Notes: a model not told the origin generated them from the letters alone. 64,000 bases of DNA from Siphonodentalium dalli (GCA_032622095.1 CP136065.1:150727577-150791576), one strand, 5' to 3'. Shown: positions 46,001-56,519, counted from the stretch's first letter. Translations and numbers: made by a program.

Positions 46001-46565
46001 CATCATCATAATATTCATCTTCTATAGACGACAAAAATGTATTAACCGTTTTACAAACAGTAGTATTTTCAAAAATATGGTACATGTCTCCCGTGTCATT
46101 GTCGGCGCTGACGTCACTGACATTGTTTGTTCGTGAATTAAAATCCCCCATTAAAAGAAGTAAATCATTTTTCATTTGGAATTTCCTTATATCATCTTCA
46201 AGTTTCAAATTCCAATCATCATTAACATATCGCGTTCCTACAGGGGGTATGTAGACTGCCCCCAAAAGAAGCGGTGAAGATTGTTTATCACTGGCATCAA
46301 TGCGTATCCATGCGACATTAGAGTTGTCCGATTTTAATGGAACAACGTACTGAAATAAATCACTCTTTGCCGCTATCATGATGCCACCCGATCGTGTACC
46401 ATTACCAATATGTTTTCCCTTTACAACACAAATTTCAAAACCAGGTATAATTATTTGGTCTTCTAAAAAGCATTTCGTTTCTGAGAAACACAAAATGTCG
46501 TAACGGGTTATCAAATCATGAAATTCTTTATATTGCAACCTTTTTTCTAGGCCACACACATTCAA
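43043..46565 (-). pseudogene. LINE-B ORF2: endonuclease / reverse transcriptase
   Basis: The main frame 46565-43320 (1,081 codons) runs to a frameshift near 43350, after which 43043-43378 supplies the C-terminus. Endonuclease motifs: LNVCGLEKRL, CFSETK, GAVYIPP, LLMGDFNSRT (~138), TVIDYALG and FSDIHGAI (the SDxH form). RT: VGADQILNEYIKES, QTGFRKGHSTVDNIF, CTFIDFRKAFDTVW, GLFQGEPMSPLLFSLFVNDI, LLYADDTVIL (~777) and EFKYLGIELF. The tail KCPLCGENVCDEYHFVILC is a CCHC finger typical of this LINE group. Apart from one frameshift it is open throughout, so the copy is younger than LINE-A and LINE-D. Confidence 0.93.
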
Positions 46566-46625
46566 AGTTAAAATATTCAGAAACCGCGTTTCTGGTTCAT
46601 GGGAAATTACTCCATGAACAGGCTG

Positions 46626-47102
46626 TCAGCTATCGATGCCATGGGAAATAACCCAATTTTCTGACCCCGGAGACTCTCGGCTTATCTCCACTGGTCTATT
46701 AATCGTGGTCTCGCAAGTCAATCTGTGTAGGTCATTTTTGTTAAAGTTTATTTCAAATGAGTTCACATTTGAGCGCATACGTTTATCATGCATGATTTTA
46801 TGTACAAACAATTCGCTATAGTTATTTGACCATTTAACGTTGTATATAGGCACGCAAACATTACTCGCTAAATTGAAATGATTTATCGCATATGTATTGG
46901 AGCAGTAATCAGTAACGGCAGTACAATTCAGCTCGTAATTGCCGTTAATGATAACACTACCATGCGCGCGGTACATATTAGTCAATACCCCGTGAACACA
47001 TAAGCAATAAACATTCGTAGGTTGTTGGTCACATGAACAATTAACACATGGGCGAATTGGCCCGATATTTTCCAAAACGACATCACTCGAACAATAATTA
47101 GT
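46626..47102 (-). CDS. LINE-B open segment between ORF1 and ORF2, Cys-rich, unknown
   Basis: Minus strand. About 158 codons are open between two UGA codons (47103-47105 and 46626-46628), in the same frame as both ORF1's end and ORF2. The sequence has many Cys (CVNCSCDQQPTNVYCLC near its start). There is no ATG near the start, so it is not an ordinary separate gene. It may be an N-terminal extension of ORF2 or part of a readthrough product. An open run this long in AT-rich DNA is unlikely by chance. I recognise no domain. Confidence 0.55.
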   Translation of the reverse strand, partial: TNYCSSDVVLENIGPIRPCVNCSCDQQPTNVYCLCVHGVLTNMYRAHGSVIINGNYELNCTAVTDYCSNTYAINHFNLASNVCVPIYNVKWSNNYSELFVHKIMHDKRMRSNVNSFEINFNKNDLHRLTCETTINRPVEISRESPGSENWVISHGIDS

Positions 47103-48075
47103 TCATTCACACACCTTAGCTGACTTTCCTTTCGCACTAGGTGGCGTTTGGTCACTTCGGTCTCGCTTTCTCTCGTTCCGGCTGGCTCTCTCGATTACGT
47201 TTGCAAGGTCCCTTTTCCCGTCGGGGCTCAGATGTAAGCCTGACGATTCATCGGCCTTAAATTGAGCTCGTATTACGAAACCTTCCTTGTTTGTGAATAA
47301 TTTCGAATTGTCAACGAACGACAATTTTGGGATGTTAAACCCGCACATGACTTTAATGTAAGAATTAACTTGTTCTGCAACTTCATTGAACAGTTGAATT
47401 TTCCGTCCCCTTCCCTTTCTGGGAGGGATACTACAAACAGTGAATCTTGCATTTGTGAAAATTCCCTCCAGCTCCTGTATTCCAATGCCGAATTTTACAC
47501 TAACTGCAATTGCATGTGAATCGTAGGCACTGTGCAGAATATCGTTTGTTCCTAGATGGATAATTACATGCTTGACTTCATCTAGAATAACAGACTCGTC
47601 CGTTTTAACGAGTTTAATGAGCTCACCAACACTATGTCGGCACCAGAGTAATTGAATTTCTTCATATGCTGGTCTTTAAATTCAAGCCCGTGGCAGTTGC
47701 TCGCACCAAGCAGCACTGTGTCACACGAATCTTCATCATTTTCGTCAACATCATACACCACGTCATTCTCATCTTTGTCACTCACATCTTGTTCCACATC
47801 GATGCTGCCACTTTCATCAACATGAATGAATTCGTCGACACTCTCAGAATCACTGCAATCACTTTTGTCATCACTTTCGTCGATTTTGTCATCTTGGTCC
47901 ACCTTTCGTCGTGAGTATTGTCCAAAGAACCCGTTAGTTCTTGTGTCTTGATGATTGTCCTGGCTTGGGTCTATTATTACATAGGTTAATTTTGTGTTGA
48001 TCGCTTCCGCACGCGTAACACACTGGAGGCTCCGTACACTCGCGTGATCCGTGAGTGGTACTCTTACAATTTCGG
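47103..48075 (-). pseudogene. LINE-B ORF1 with SGNH-hydrolase-like domain
   Basis: Minus strand. The first frame (48100-47582; LINE-B proper from about 48075) has a long acidic stretch (DESDDKSDCSDSESVDEF and similar), then VLLGASNCHG near 47686-47725. After a frameshift near 47640 the second frame gives VIIHLGTNDI (47540-47570). SSGLHLSPDGKRDLA (47215-47260) follows, and the ORF ends SAKVCE. GDSN, GTND and HLSPDG mark the SGNH/GDSL esterase-like ORF1 domain known from CR1/L2 LINEs. The catalytic Ser is present (GASN), but the Asp of GDS is Ala. Together with the frameshift, this copy's ORF1 is inactive. Confidence 0.85.
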
Positions 48076-48097
48076 CAATAGGCTTTGTACATTGAGG

Positions 48098-48540
48098 CAC
48101 ATAATCGATAGTGTAGGTGCGTTTGGTCCAGGATTTGGGTGAACGCTCCCAGATTTCATTAATAAACTTTTCATTATTTCATAAATTGCACGACATAAGT
48201 GTGATAAAGTTACTAGTGATGATCGAGATATTGTGTTTATTGCAACATTGAAGGAAAGTTTGCTAAAGTTTGCAGTGACTCTGAAATTATTCCTATCAAA
48301 AATATATTTGGGAAGAATACTATCGTTATTCAGCATATAATACTTCAGAACAATGAGGAAAGTCAAGTTTTGCGTTATACCAATGGAACGTAGTGCAAGG
48401 AATGACAGAAGGCTAAGTGAACACAACATATTTAGTTTCTTTCCCTTTGTACTTACTGCACGCGTATAGAACACACCAACTACAATAGGATTCGGCCACA
48501 AAGGGCCGATCCCAGTTATAGGCAAACCGGTGGGCAAGAG
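48098..48540 (-). pseudogene. LINE-A N-terminus with 2A-like motif
   Basis: Minus strand, 48537 down to the LINE-B junction. KSLLMKSGSVHPNPGPNAPT precedes SIMCLNVQSLLPK, the first endonuclease strand. The reading continues at 42813 on the far side of LINE-B (IDTIIAECQ). The NPGP motif is preceded by SVHP rather than the canonical DxEx, so skipping activity may be weak or absent. About 140 upstream residues are open and moderately hydrophobic. Confidence 0.85.
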
Positions 48541-48629
48541 GTGGTATGTGATCGTAGTGCTTTATTGGGGAGGGTTGGGCTATCAGGAAATAACAATATA
48601 TATGATGGAGGCATAGATCAATTAGCAAT

Positions 48630-49022
48630 TTGCTGTGACGTTTGTCCCGCGCCGGGCTAGCAAGGGTTACTGGGACACCGATAACCACTAAAAATAAAAA
48701 CGATTCTATAAACGTCTGTAACGTTTGTCCCGCTCTGTCCCAATGGTTGCTTCTTACAGCAACTTATAGAAGTGATTTTTATTCATCATCTTTAAGTTGC
48801 TTGTCCCGCTCTGTCGCAAGGGTTACTACTGGGACGCAGATAACCACTATAAATAAAAACGATTCTATAAACTTCCGTAACATTTGTCCCGCTCTGTCCG
48901 ATTGGTTAATATAGCGATGATAAATAGAATCACTTCTATAAGTTTCTGTAACGCTTGTCCCGCGCTGTCCCAAGTGTTACTACTTGGACACAGATAACCA
49001 CTAGAAATAAAAACTATTCTAT
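48630..49022. repeat. Composite repeat copy Y, right half, TTTGTCCCGC array
   Basis: Continues 39167-39379. Contains four to five diverged units of ~80-110 bp with TTTGTCCCGCTCTGTCCC, TGGTTACTACTGGGAC, GATAACCACTA and AAAAACxATTCTATAA. Each unit carries a small GTCCCA…TGGGAC dyad. Isolated units recur at 50385-50440. Confidence 0.9.
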
Positions 49023-49029
49023 AAGTAAT

Positions 49030-49120
49030 GGTTAGAGCACAAGAATTGTTCTTTACCAGAATCAATCGAGACGGAGACGAGATTTATTCTGGTAAAGAAC
49101 AATTCGCGTACTCTGACCGA
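49030..49120. repeat. Foldback with mirrored CGAG words (member 4)
   Basis: Arms GAATTGTTCTTTACCAGAAT and its exact inverse flank a centre AATCGAGACGGAGACGAGATT. CGAG (CTCG on the minus strand) stands in the same orientation at 49067 and 49078, 11 bp apart, and these face each other as a GA/GA mismatch. Outer arms continue as GGTTAGAGCAC / GTACTCTGACC with a few mismatches. It lies immediately after the composite repeat. Confidence 0.88.
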
Positions 49121-49282
49121 CTTTTTCAATTCTTTAATCTCAATAAATCAACAATCATGATATATGAGATATACAAAATTCAAATACAATTATATGACAA
49201 AAGCACATTTAACAGGTACATAATTATTATATTATAGTATATGTAATATGAAATATTATATATCGCTAATGCATTCATTGAA

Positions 49283-49314
49283 GGCACATCCACCCAAAAC
49301 AGGGTGGATGTGCC
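49283..49314. repeat. Perfect 13-bp-stem hairpin
   Basis: GGCACATCCACCC and GGGTGGATGTGCC are exact inverse copies around AAAACA. It could be a structured RNA element or a remnant of a transposon end. There is no T-run and no neighbouring gene to suggest a role. Confidence 0.85.
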
Positions 49315-49320
49315 CATTAT

Positions 49321-50800
49321 TATATAAGACTATCGATTTATTTGATACACTCGCGTCATTTACACAGGAATACTGTCATAGCGACATGCATTTTCATAAA
49401 TGTTGACTTGAGACGATGGGGCACATGAGCTACAGATGTAACTTTGAATTGGAAAAAATATCGTATGGACAAAATCTGCATGGTATTTTTTTTTTATCAT
49501 CCTATAACTTGAGGTCGAAGTTGTGTGTGTATTCGAATAATAATGTTTAGAGAGTGGCTTCAAATAAACTGACAGAGACACCGTTACTAATAGGCCCCAT
49601 CGCATCAAGTGCATGTCCACATCAAGTAAATCCTGCGTACTCAGTGAGGATCAAGCGAATCCTGTCAAAAATCGTGCTCATGTCAACTGAGCGGCACGCG
49701 TCAGGTACTATTTCACGCAATCGATGATCCCACAATGAAAATACCAATGTCACGTGATTAAATTGAAGTTGTTCGGGAATCACCGTCTGAAATATGGGTC
49801 AGTATTATGTTATGGCTGTGTTCATGCAAGTCGGGAGCTTTGGATGTACGCTGTAATACTTCAAGTTGCACCACCGTGAGTATGATGTTCATCATAACAT
49901 ATCAACAGTACATTTTACAGTAATTATTATATACACCAAGCTTTAATCCTTCTAAATATTCGTGATAGATATCGTAAGCGCGTGATGGAGCATAATATCC
50001 ACGACCATTCGGTGAGTCCACACAGGGACGCGAACGCCCTGCGTGGCGGGGGGGGGGGGTTCATCGATGGAAAAATAGAGCACAATTGATCACACACAAT
50101 GCAATAAACTGGAAATGTGCCGTGCGCTGGCCGCGATTGCACACAATAGCCGGTTAGCCACGCCCAAAAACGTGATTAACATGAACTTAATGTGAATAGA
50201 TATGTCCGAAACAACACGGACTGTTTCCACTTTGAATCGCCCGTGCGATTTGTTTCTTATGAGTTGCGGGTGCCTAACAATGTGATAATCATTGAACTAT
50301 TCCTTCGCCAGCCTTGGGAATTGGTGTACTTTACCAAAAATCAGGGAACGATTGCAACAATGGGATTGTGCTCTAAACATCTGTAACGTTTGTCCGGCTC
50401 TGTCCCAATGGTTACTATACTGGGACGCAGATACAGACAAGAAAACCATAGTCAGAGATGGTAACCCCACCAAGATCATATTATTAGCCATGTATACAAT
50501 AAAACAACTTTAATGTGGTGATTGTGAACAATTTGTGAATAGGTAACGCCTATTCAGTTGATTATATGTGATATTTTGTTTCCAATTTCATTTGAAATAG
50601 TGGTCTGAATAGCGCATGAAATAGTATGCATAATAATAATCGGGCAAAATCTTTTGATCTTCGTAACATGGTTCAAGTACGCAAACACCGACCACGTTTC
50701 TTATCACATTTAGTATCCAATTACGCAAATACCGAGTAGGTTTTAATCACATTTAGTCCACCACCCCTGCGACAGGGCCAGATATACTCGCCAATATAAA
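49321..50800. other. Noncoding, minor repeats and a poly-G tract
   Basis: Holds a G10 tract at about 50049-50059, an isolated TTTGTCC unit (50389-50420) and the ACAAGAAAACCATAGTCAG repeat at 50437. No domain-bearing ORF. Confidence 0.45.
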
Positions 50801-50869
50801 CCCTAGGAGGGCGTAATGCTGATATAAGAATGGCCTCAGTTAATGCACTCCTGATATGACCTCTCAAAG

Positions 50870-51104
50870 GATTAATTAAAATACATGTATGGTTCCATGA
50901 GGGTAAATTAAAATATAGTCACACCCAGAGAGGGTTAATTGAAATATGGTGCGATGAGGGTAAAATAAAATATGGTCACATCGCGGTTAAATAAAAAATG
51001 GTTCCATTAGGGTTAATTATTATATGGCCCAATGAGGGTTACTTGATTGTTAATTAAAATATGGTCCCATGAGGATTAATATAAATAGGGACCATGAGGG
51101 TTAA
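50870..51104. repeat. ATGGTCCCATGAGGGTTAAT minisatellite, left part
   Basis: Eight or so diverged units of about 25-35 bp with AATTAAAATATGG and CCATGAGGGTTAA. The array is interrupted at TTAA (51101) by a DNA element and resumes at 51618. Confidence 0.85.
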
Positions 51105-51617
51105 AGGCACGGGCGGCGTTCGTTGCAGAAATATTCATATTTGTTCAAATCGCCATCAACAGAAGGAATATTAAAATATATATAGTTTTGTTCATATGCC
51201 AAACATAATCAGCGCGTAAATAGTATATTGTCGTCTAGACGTACGATGGTGTACGTAAAACAAGAGCCTGCTCGTGTTACAGAAGTTTTGCTTCTGTTTA
51301 CATAACACAGCGCAATTATATTGGTTAATCACACACAAATGATATAAACTCTCTTTATTTTTTCCGTATCAGGAAAACAGTAACAAATAACGCTTTATGT
51401 TTACCATATCCGGATCTAAACAAAAGCCAGGAACGTTTTTTGCTTTTGTTTACATAACAAATGAAAAACATTTGACAATAACATACTGTTTATGCCATAT
51501 TTCTGATTGGTATAAGAACAATGTCTGTCTATATTTTACTATTATTTCTGTTTATGGCGGGTTTTAGCGGAGGTGAATATTTTAACAGCATACCCACCGC
51601 CAACGCAGCCCGTATCT
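51105..51617. mobile_element. TTAA-flanked non-autonomous DNA element 2
   Basis: Inverted ends AGGCACGGGCGGCGTT and AACGCAGCCCGTATCT match at 13 of 16 positions. Both are flanked by TTAA (51101-51104 and 51618-51621), inside a minisatellite that continues on both sides. Internal near-repeats include TTTTGCTTCTGTTTACATAA and TTTTTGCTTTTGTTTACATA. No transposase. The TTAA target is like piggyBac/Kolobok, and the termini begin AGGC as in the element at 28596. Confidence 0.8.
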
Positions 51618-51780
51618 TTAATTGAAATATGGCCCCAATAAGGTCAATTAAAATATGGTAACGTGACTTATTAAAGAATAAATATATGGTCCCATTATGA
51701 GGGTTAATTAAAATAAAAATATGGTGTCATCAATGTTGATTTAAATACGGTCCCACTGGGGTGAAATACAATGTACGATG
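51618..51780. repeat. ATGGTCCCAT minisatellite, right part
   Basis: Continuation of the array at 50870-51104 (TTAATTGAAATATGGCCCCA, AAATATGGTCCCATTATGAG) beyond the inserted element. Confidence 0.8.
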
Positions 51781-52919
51781 GTATAAATTTTGTTCATATA
51801 AGACGAGTAGTTTAAATAAACTCATCATTTTTCGTTCAGGGACCACTTTTTCTGTGAAAAATTACCATCGATCCACACAAAAAATCACCAACGAACAATA
51901 TTGCGTGAAATCGTTGAGCACCAGTGTCTGTGTAGTACTAGAGTGATCTACCTTGGGAAAACCCTATAGAATTCGCTGGGTGTACGATTTCACACTCATT
52001 TTTATCCCTTCGCTGGTGCGCTAACTTCACGGGTACGAAATAACATGTTATGTTAGGGTTCTTGACTCAAATCATGCAGGATCGTGTATAAATAGGTATT
52101 CGGGTATAGGGTTCATAAACAGAGATAAGATGCCTTTTATAAATAAAGGGTACCCACAGAGACGTTGCATCAGTATTCATTGCAGTTGCAAAGTTCATGC
52201 AGAGCCGTATTGATGAAGGGTCGGGGTGTCTCATCCTCATATGCTTTCACATTTTCCACACTTCATGATGTTCTGACTTATATATGCTGGAATCGGTAAA
52301 TCAGTCAAATAGTTTCAATCGGTATAGGGTCGTTGGATTGACCATTAAATTTCTAACATGTGAATCTTGCGTAATCATTCGAGAAATTCAACCCTATACT
52401 CGGAAATATTGTCTGGTGCTAGTACACTCGATCCGCCAATCCCCACAGAGACACAGTCACTTTCCGATTCCATCCCAGAAAAAAAAACAGCACTGAGTTT
52501 GAAATTTAAGACTATAGATAATAGGTTGGAACTATTCCAATAGTTTAATTATTACAACTAATATCAACTGTAAATTACAACAAGTAGGTTGCAGTTTGTC
52601 CTGCATGCAGTTTAATATTGTTTGTGACATCAAATTCGGGCTTCCCTTCCCCTTAACAAAGTTAAACTTATCCCTTGTCAAAGGAAATTACATTTATATT
52701 ATATATTTGCCCTCTCCTCGCTTAGAAATATTTTCATCTGTCTTATCTACGGTCATTCATTTTTTTTCAAAATTACATTGGACATGTATCTGAATCGTGT
52801 GTATTTGACCACCAATAAAAGATGCCTTGTCCCATTCGACATAATAAAATCACAACACGTACTTCCTTCGTACCGGTGAATAATTTGATCGGGCACATAG
52901 CCATATGAGTATATATATG
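51781..52919. other. Noncoding, no feature recognised
   Basis: Short open stretches without domains (for example plus 52284-52496 and minus 52753-52977). No repeat structure was noted. Confidence 0.4.
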
Positions 52920-53150
52920 CCCAGATGTCGGCTTTCAAAAGCTGAAGTTTGAAGACGTTTTGATTTTTTCGGGCCACAAAAATTCAAACGACCGTCTCTT
53001 ATAGAGAGCTCCCTGAATTATGATATTTTGTACTAGTTTTCAGTTTAAAAGTATGAAATCGTTTGTGTTTGTTCGTGATGCTTGTGCTACATTAATGGTG
53101 GCGATTGTCAAACAAACACCAATCATGTCCCTATTGATATTTTTGTAGGC
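52920..53150. repeat. Diverged dispersed repeat, copy 2
   Basis: CCAGATGTCGGCTTTCAAAA, then GACCGTCTCTTATAGAGAGC align with 29330-29410. The 3' portion diverges. Confidence 0.55.
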
Positions 53151-54704
53151 AAGAAAACACAGGAATTAATCCAACTCCAGCCACGATTTTAAAGACATTC
53201 AATATACACGTCACTCGGGTAAGGTACGTGGCTATATATAGGGTCTCCGTTGGGGGGGGGGGGGGTCAGCTTAAAATTTAAAAATGCACCGGGTCCCTCC
53301 CCTTCAACCAGACGAAACTACCATGGGTAGACACCCACATCTCAAAGCCCCGGTCCAAATGGCAACGTCCCTGGTGACCCTCTATCAGGACCGTTGTTTG
53401 GGTTCTATTTTTTCCTTTATAGAAAGATTTTATGAACATGGTCAATTAATGTAAAAAAGGACAATCCTCGGAAAATGAGTCAAACACATTAAAATATCCT
53501 TGCTTTCACAGCCTGGAGAATGGGAGAAACGAAGTTCTTACATATCCAATCGTATAGCTATATAGTTATTTCCTCTTTACCTGACAAGCGATTGGCAACA
53601 TTCCTAACTTACGAAGTTCAAAGTTCTCGATTCGTCTGCACTGATAATTTACACAACGTCGCCTACACTATTAGATTCCCATCGTTCATATAGTACTGTC
53701 CACGTTGTCCGCTACTCAATTACACGAGTTAGAGAAGTGAGAGTACGGACCTAGAAGGTCCATAATCGAGATATTTTAAAATCTACGATAAAGCAAAAAA
53801 TCACAGATAGCTATATACAAGAAAACCATAGTCAGAAATAGTTACGCGCTCAAGATCACATATTATATACCCATGATTGCTATTATAGAATATAAAATAT
53901 ATTGGTTTCGCGAACGACCAACTCAGAATTCCGTTAAAATAACAATAATAACCAGCACTTAATTAACGAACCGCCGGCCGACTCGGCCGTCTCCGACCAC
54001 AACCATCAGTGGGCTGCAGAACGAAACATATCTATAAAAGTTGAAATATAAGACTTACAAATTATCTTTTAAATTTCTTTTATTGGTATTTGACATAGCT
54101 TGTCACAAACCAAAAATCAACATTATTGGCATAATAATGTAAAGGACAATAAACGAAATTGAAATTCACAACTATAACCTTTTACCGGACTCGGTCTCCT
54201 GGTCGCGCAGTTCGACTTTTAAACCGGAAAAAACAATTATCTATAAATAAAATCCCCATATGACCACGGCTATCAAGAAATTGCCGAACAGTATACACGC
54301 GGTGCGCGCTAACAAGAATGCAGAGGCAGTATATCAAATGTTACCCACCATATCAAAACCAGTCGTAAATCAGGATACATTTGTATATAGTTCTACTCTG
54401 TCGACATAAAGTAGCATAAAGTGAAGTTTATTAATGTGCTTTTGTAATATGGACATAGAGTGGTGTTTATTTATTAAGAATTAGCTAATTTATTTGTCCT
54501 TAAATGCGATTATCTCTGGAATCGGTTTATGCTGACATTCAAAATCCTATAACTTTGGACCGCAACAACACATTAAGTGTGCGACCTATGTAAAGATCTT
54601 ATCACACTCTATAACATGCAGCACGTAACTCAAATAAAATATTTTTCGACTTACGACTAGTTTTGATATGACGGGTCACAAATAGCATAATCCATCGCAT
54701 CATT
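53151..54704. other. Noncoding, poly-G tract and small repeat
   Basis: A G15-type tract lies at about 53252-53266, and a third copy of the ACAAGAAAACCATAGTCAG repeat at 53819. No gene is recognised. Confidence 0.4.
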
Positions 54705-55017
54705 AAAGGGGTACTGTACACTAAATCCGGCCATTTATATGACTCTCTCTTGTTATACTCAATAGAATATATGCAAGAAATGAATGAATTTGAGCCATGG
54801 ATTAGCGCAAAATACAGTCGCGTGCTCTATGATGCAAACAACATGGTAATGAAAATGAATGTATGACTCCAGCCATTTATTCATTTTCATTATAATTACC
54901 ATGAGTGTATTTTTGCACTAATCCATTGCCAACATTCATTCATTTGTTGCATATATTCTATGGAGTATAAAGGAGAAGGTCCCTTAAATGGCCGGATTTG
55001 GTGTACATTACCCCTTT
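54705..55017. mobile_element. 313-bp foldback MITE
   Basis: Both ends read AAAGGGGTAxTGTACAC, then AAATCCGGCCATTTA, inward. The arms stay similar for over 100 bp (TAGAATATATGCAA, AAATGAATGAAT, ATGGATTAG.GCAAAA). A small inner dyad ATTTTCATTA.AATTACCAT forms the loop region. No coding capacity. Confidence 0.9.
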
Positions 55018-55069
55018 GAGAATTACTTTGGAATAGAGCTCTACCTATCCCTCACCAATCAAAATGTAA

Positions 55070-55360
55070 TTTCGCGCCTCCTGAAATTTCTCACACGCAA
55101 CCACAGATTACACGTAGAGACAGGCGCATGGACAGGCGATGATTACGAAAACAGAATATGAAATATATGCATGCGAAAATGAGATAGGCGATGAATACCA
55201 CATTATTCTGAAATGTAGCGAACTACAAGATATTATAGACATAAATATATTAAACCATATTTTTACATTTGACCAAATATTTTTTAAACTAAACAGTCTC
55301 TTCACGCCTACAAACATGAACACCCTAACGAATCTATCAATATTCATAAAATAAGCTGTT
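55070..55360 (+). pseudogene. LINE 3' fragment (CCHC tail)
   Basis: Plus strand. The frame reads TRNHRLHVETGAW, then YACENEIGDEYHIILKCSEL and ends NTLTNLSIFIK. This is the same Cys/His tail and terminal helix found at the end of LINE-B ORF2. Only the last ~90 codons remain, as expected of a 5'-truncated LINE. Confidence 0.75.
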
Positions 55361-56299
55361 TCGTTTTGGGAATTAAAGAGCCGTCAATGTTGCAAAGCAG
55401 TTTTATTAAAATACCTTCAAGCTGAAATAACAAAAATCACTTACAATATGGAATGCACGCATTTCTAATTCCTATTAATTAAATATACACACAGTAGCCT
55501 TTTAGCACCCTGACGTAGAATCAAACAACCCAACCGTGAAACCATCCTTGCCCGCCCAATTATATAACTTCAACATGAAACAAAGAAACACTCAGGCCGC
55601 ATTCCCCCTGCCCCCTTATTGCACTTGGCCCATGCATTATACAAATAATTAATTAACCCTAAATCCGCATTCTCACAGTGATCCTACTCCACCCTCCCAC
55701 CATGCCCATTGTTTGTACTTTTTTAACGAACCCCATATACATATTATGCACACAATATTGCACACTGAATCCGTATTCCCATCGTGACTCTGCCCCACCT
55801 CATGAACCCACCCACCGTCCAACATGCAGGTGACCCGAACATTGACCAAATGAAACGCGCCAACCAAAATACATAGTATGCACATCACATATAGCACCAC
55901 GAATTTGTAATCTAAAATGTAATGCGCATCAGTAATAAGCTATCATCATCATCATCATCAGGGCGTGCTAACCCAAATCAATCGACAGACCTAACAAGTG
56001 TACTGCATGTAAAAACCACTGATCCCGTATGCAGAGCAACAAACTTGCCCGGACCGTATAGTCATATGCACGAATATCTTCACATCGTGGATCACAACTC
56101 CGCGCTTACCAGAATTGGAACCAGTTTCTACATCGCATGACGGCATTTTGTGGCATAACAATGCGATATATACACCTTACCAACTGATCCACTGGGCCCT
56201 CAAAGGTATATACGATCCATAATAATGATGGTGGGCGTGTTTAATTGTGACTCAAATCCAACCATGGTGAGATCAATAAGTGCGATCGAGGAAGGTTGT
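55361..56299. other. Noncoding upstream of the duplicated promoter
   Basis: No domain-bearing ORF. ATCATCATCATCATCATC lies at about 55944-55961. Nothing else is recognised. Confidence 0.4.
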
Positions 56300-56304
56300 G
56301 TCGA

Positions 56305-56519
56305 CATAAACTTTGTCAAATGTCCGAGAAATTAAACGCGGGAAGTCAAAGCTATCAGCATCATCACGCCAGCTCATCAGTCACGTAACCACAATTACTA
56401 AGTATTGTTCTTTATAAACACGATATTTAGTAAGAACGTGTCATGTTAAATTTTAGAAGACCAACGACGTCAGAGCAACTGCACTGAGAAAGCATGAAGT
56501 TCATCGGATTGTTGGTCCA
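56305..56519 (+). promoter_or_regulatory. Duplicated promoter, upstream copy
   Basis: First copy of a 215-bp tandem unit (CATAAACTTTGTCAAATGTC … TTCTTTATAAACACGATATT … AGAAGACCAACGACGTCAGA … AGCATGAAGTTC). It has the same TATA-like TTTATAAAC and an ATG with MKFIGL. It runs into the second copy after seven codons with no splice donor, so it is probably a partial duplicate or alternative promoter. Confidence 0.6.

Larger units (their letters stand above)
42814..48080 (-). mobile_element. LINE-B, nearly complete two-ORF LINE nested in LINE-A
   Basis: Minus strand. ORF1 (about 48070-47103) has an acidic region and SGNH-hydrolase-like motifs. A Cys-rich open segment and then ORF2 (46565-43043) with endonuclease, RT and a terminal CCHC follow. 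The 3' end is a short AATTC-type repeat (minus CAATTCAATTCAATTC near 42815-42835), as in CR1/L2-like LINEs that end in short repeats. The element separates LLPK of LINE-A from IDTII of LINE-A, with only about ATTG duplicated. Few lesions: a frameshift in ORF1, one near the ORF2 end and two UGA codons. Confidence 0.9.
39380..48629 (-). mobile_element. LINE-A (jockey/CR1-like) containing nested LINE-B
   Basis: Both ends are bounded by TTGCTGTGACGTTT (39366-39379 and 48630-48643), a 14-bp target duplication inside the composite repeat. The 3' UTR with AATAAA is near 39385-39400. On the minus strand, the N-terminal part lies at 48098-48540 and the rest at 39700-42813. The two halves are split inside the endonuclease by LINE-B at about 42814-48080. 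Without LINE-B the element is about 4 kb. Confidence 0.92.

Noticed and set aside
49826-49870. Plus-strand exon-like segment ending at GTGAGT (49871)
   Set aside because: Weak acceptor, no recognisable peptide and no phase-compatible neighbour.
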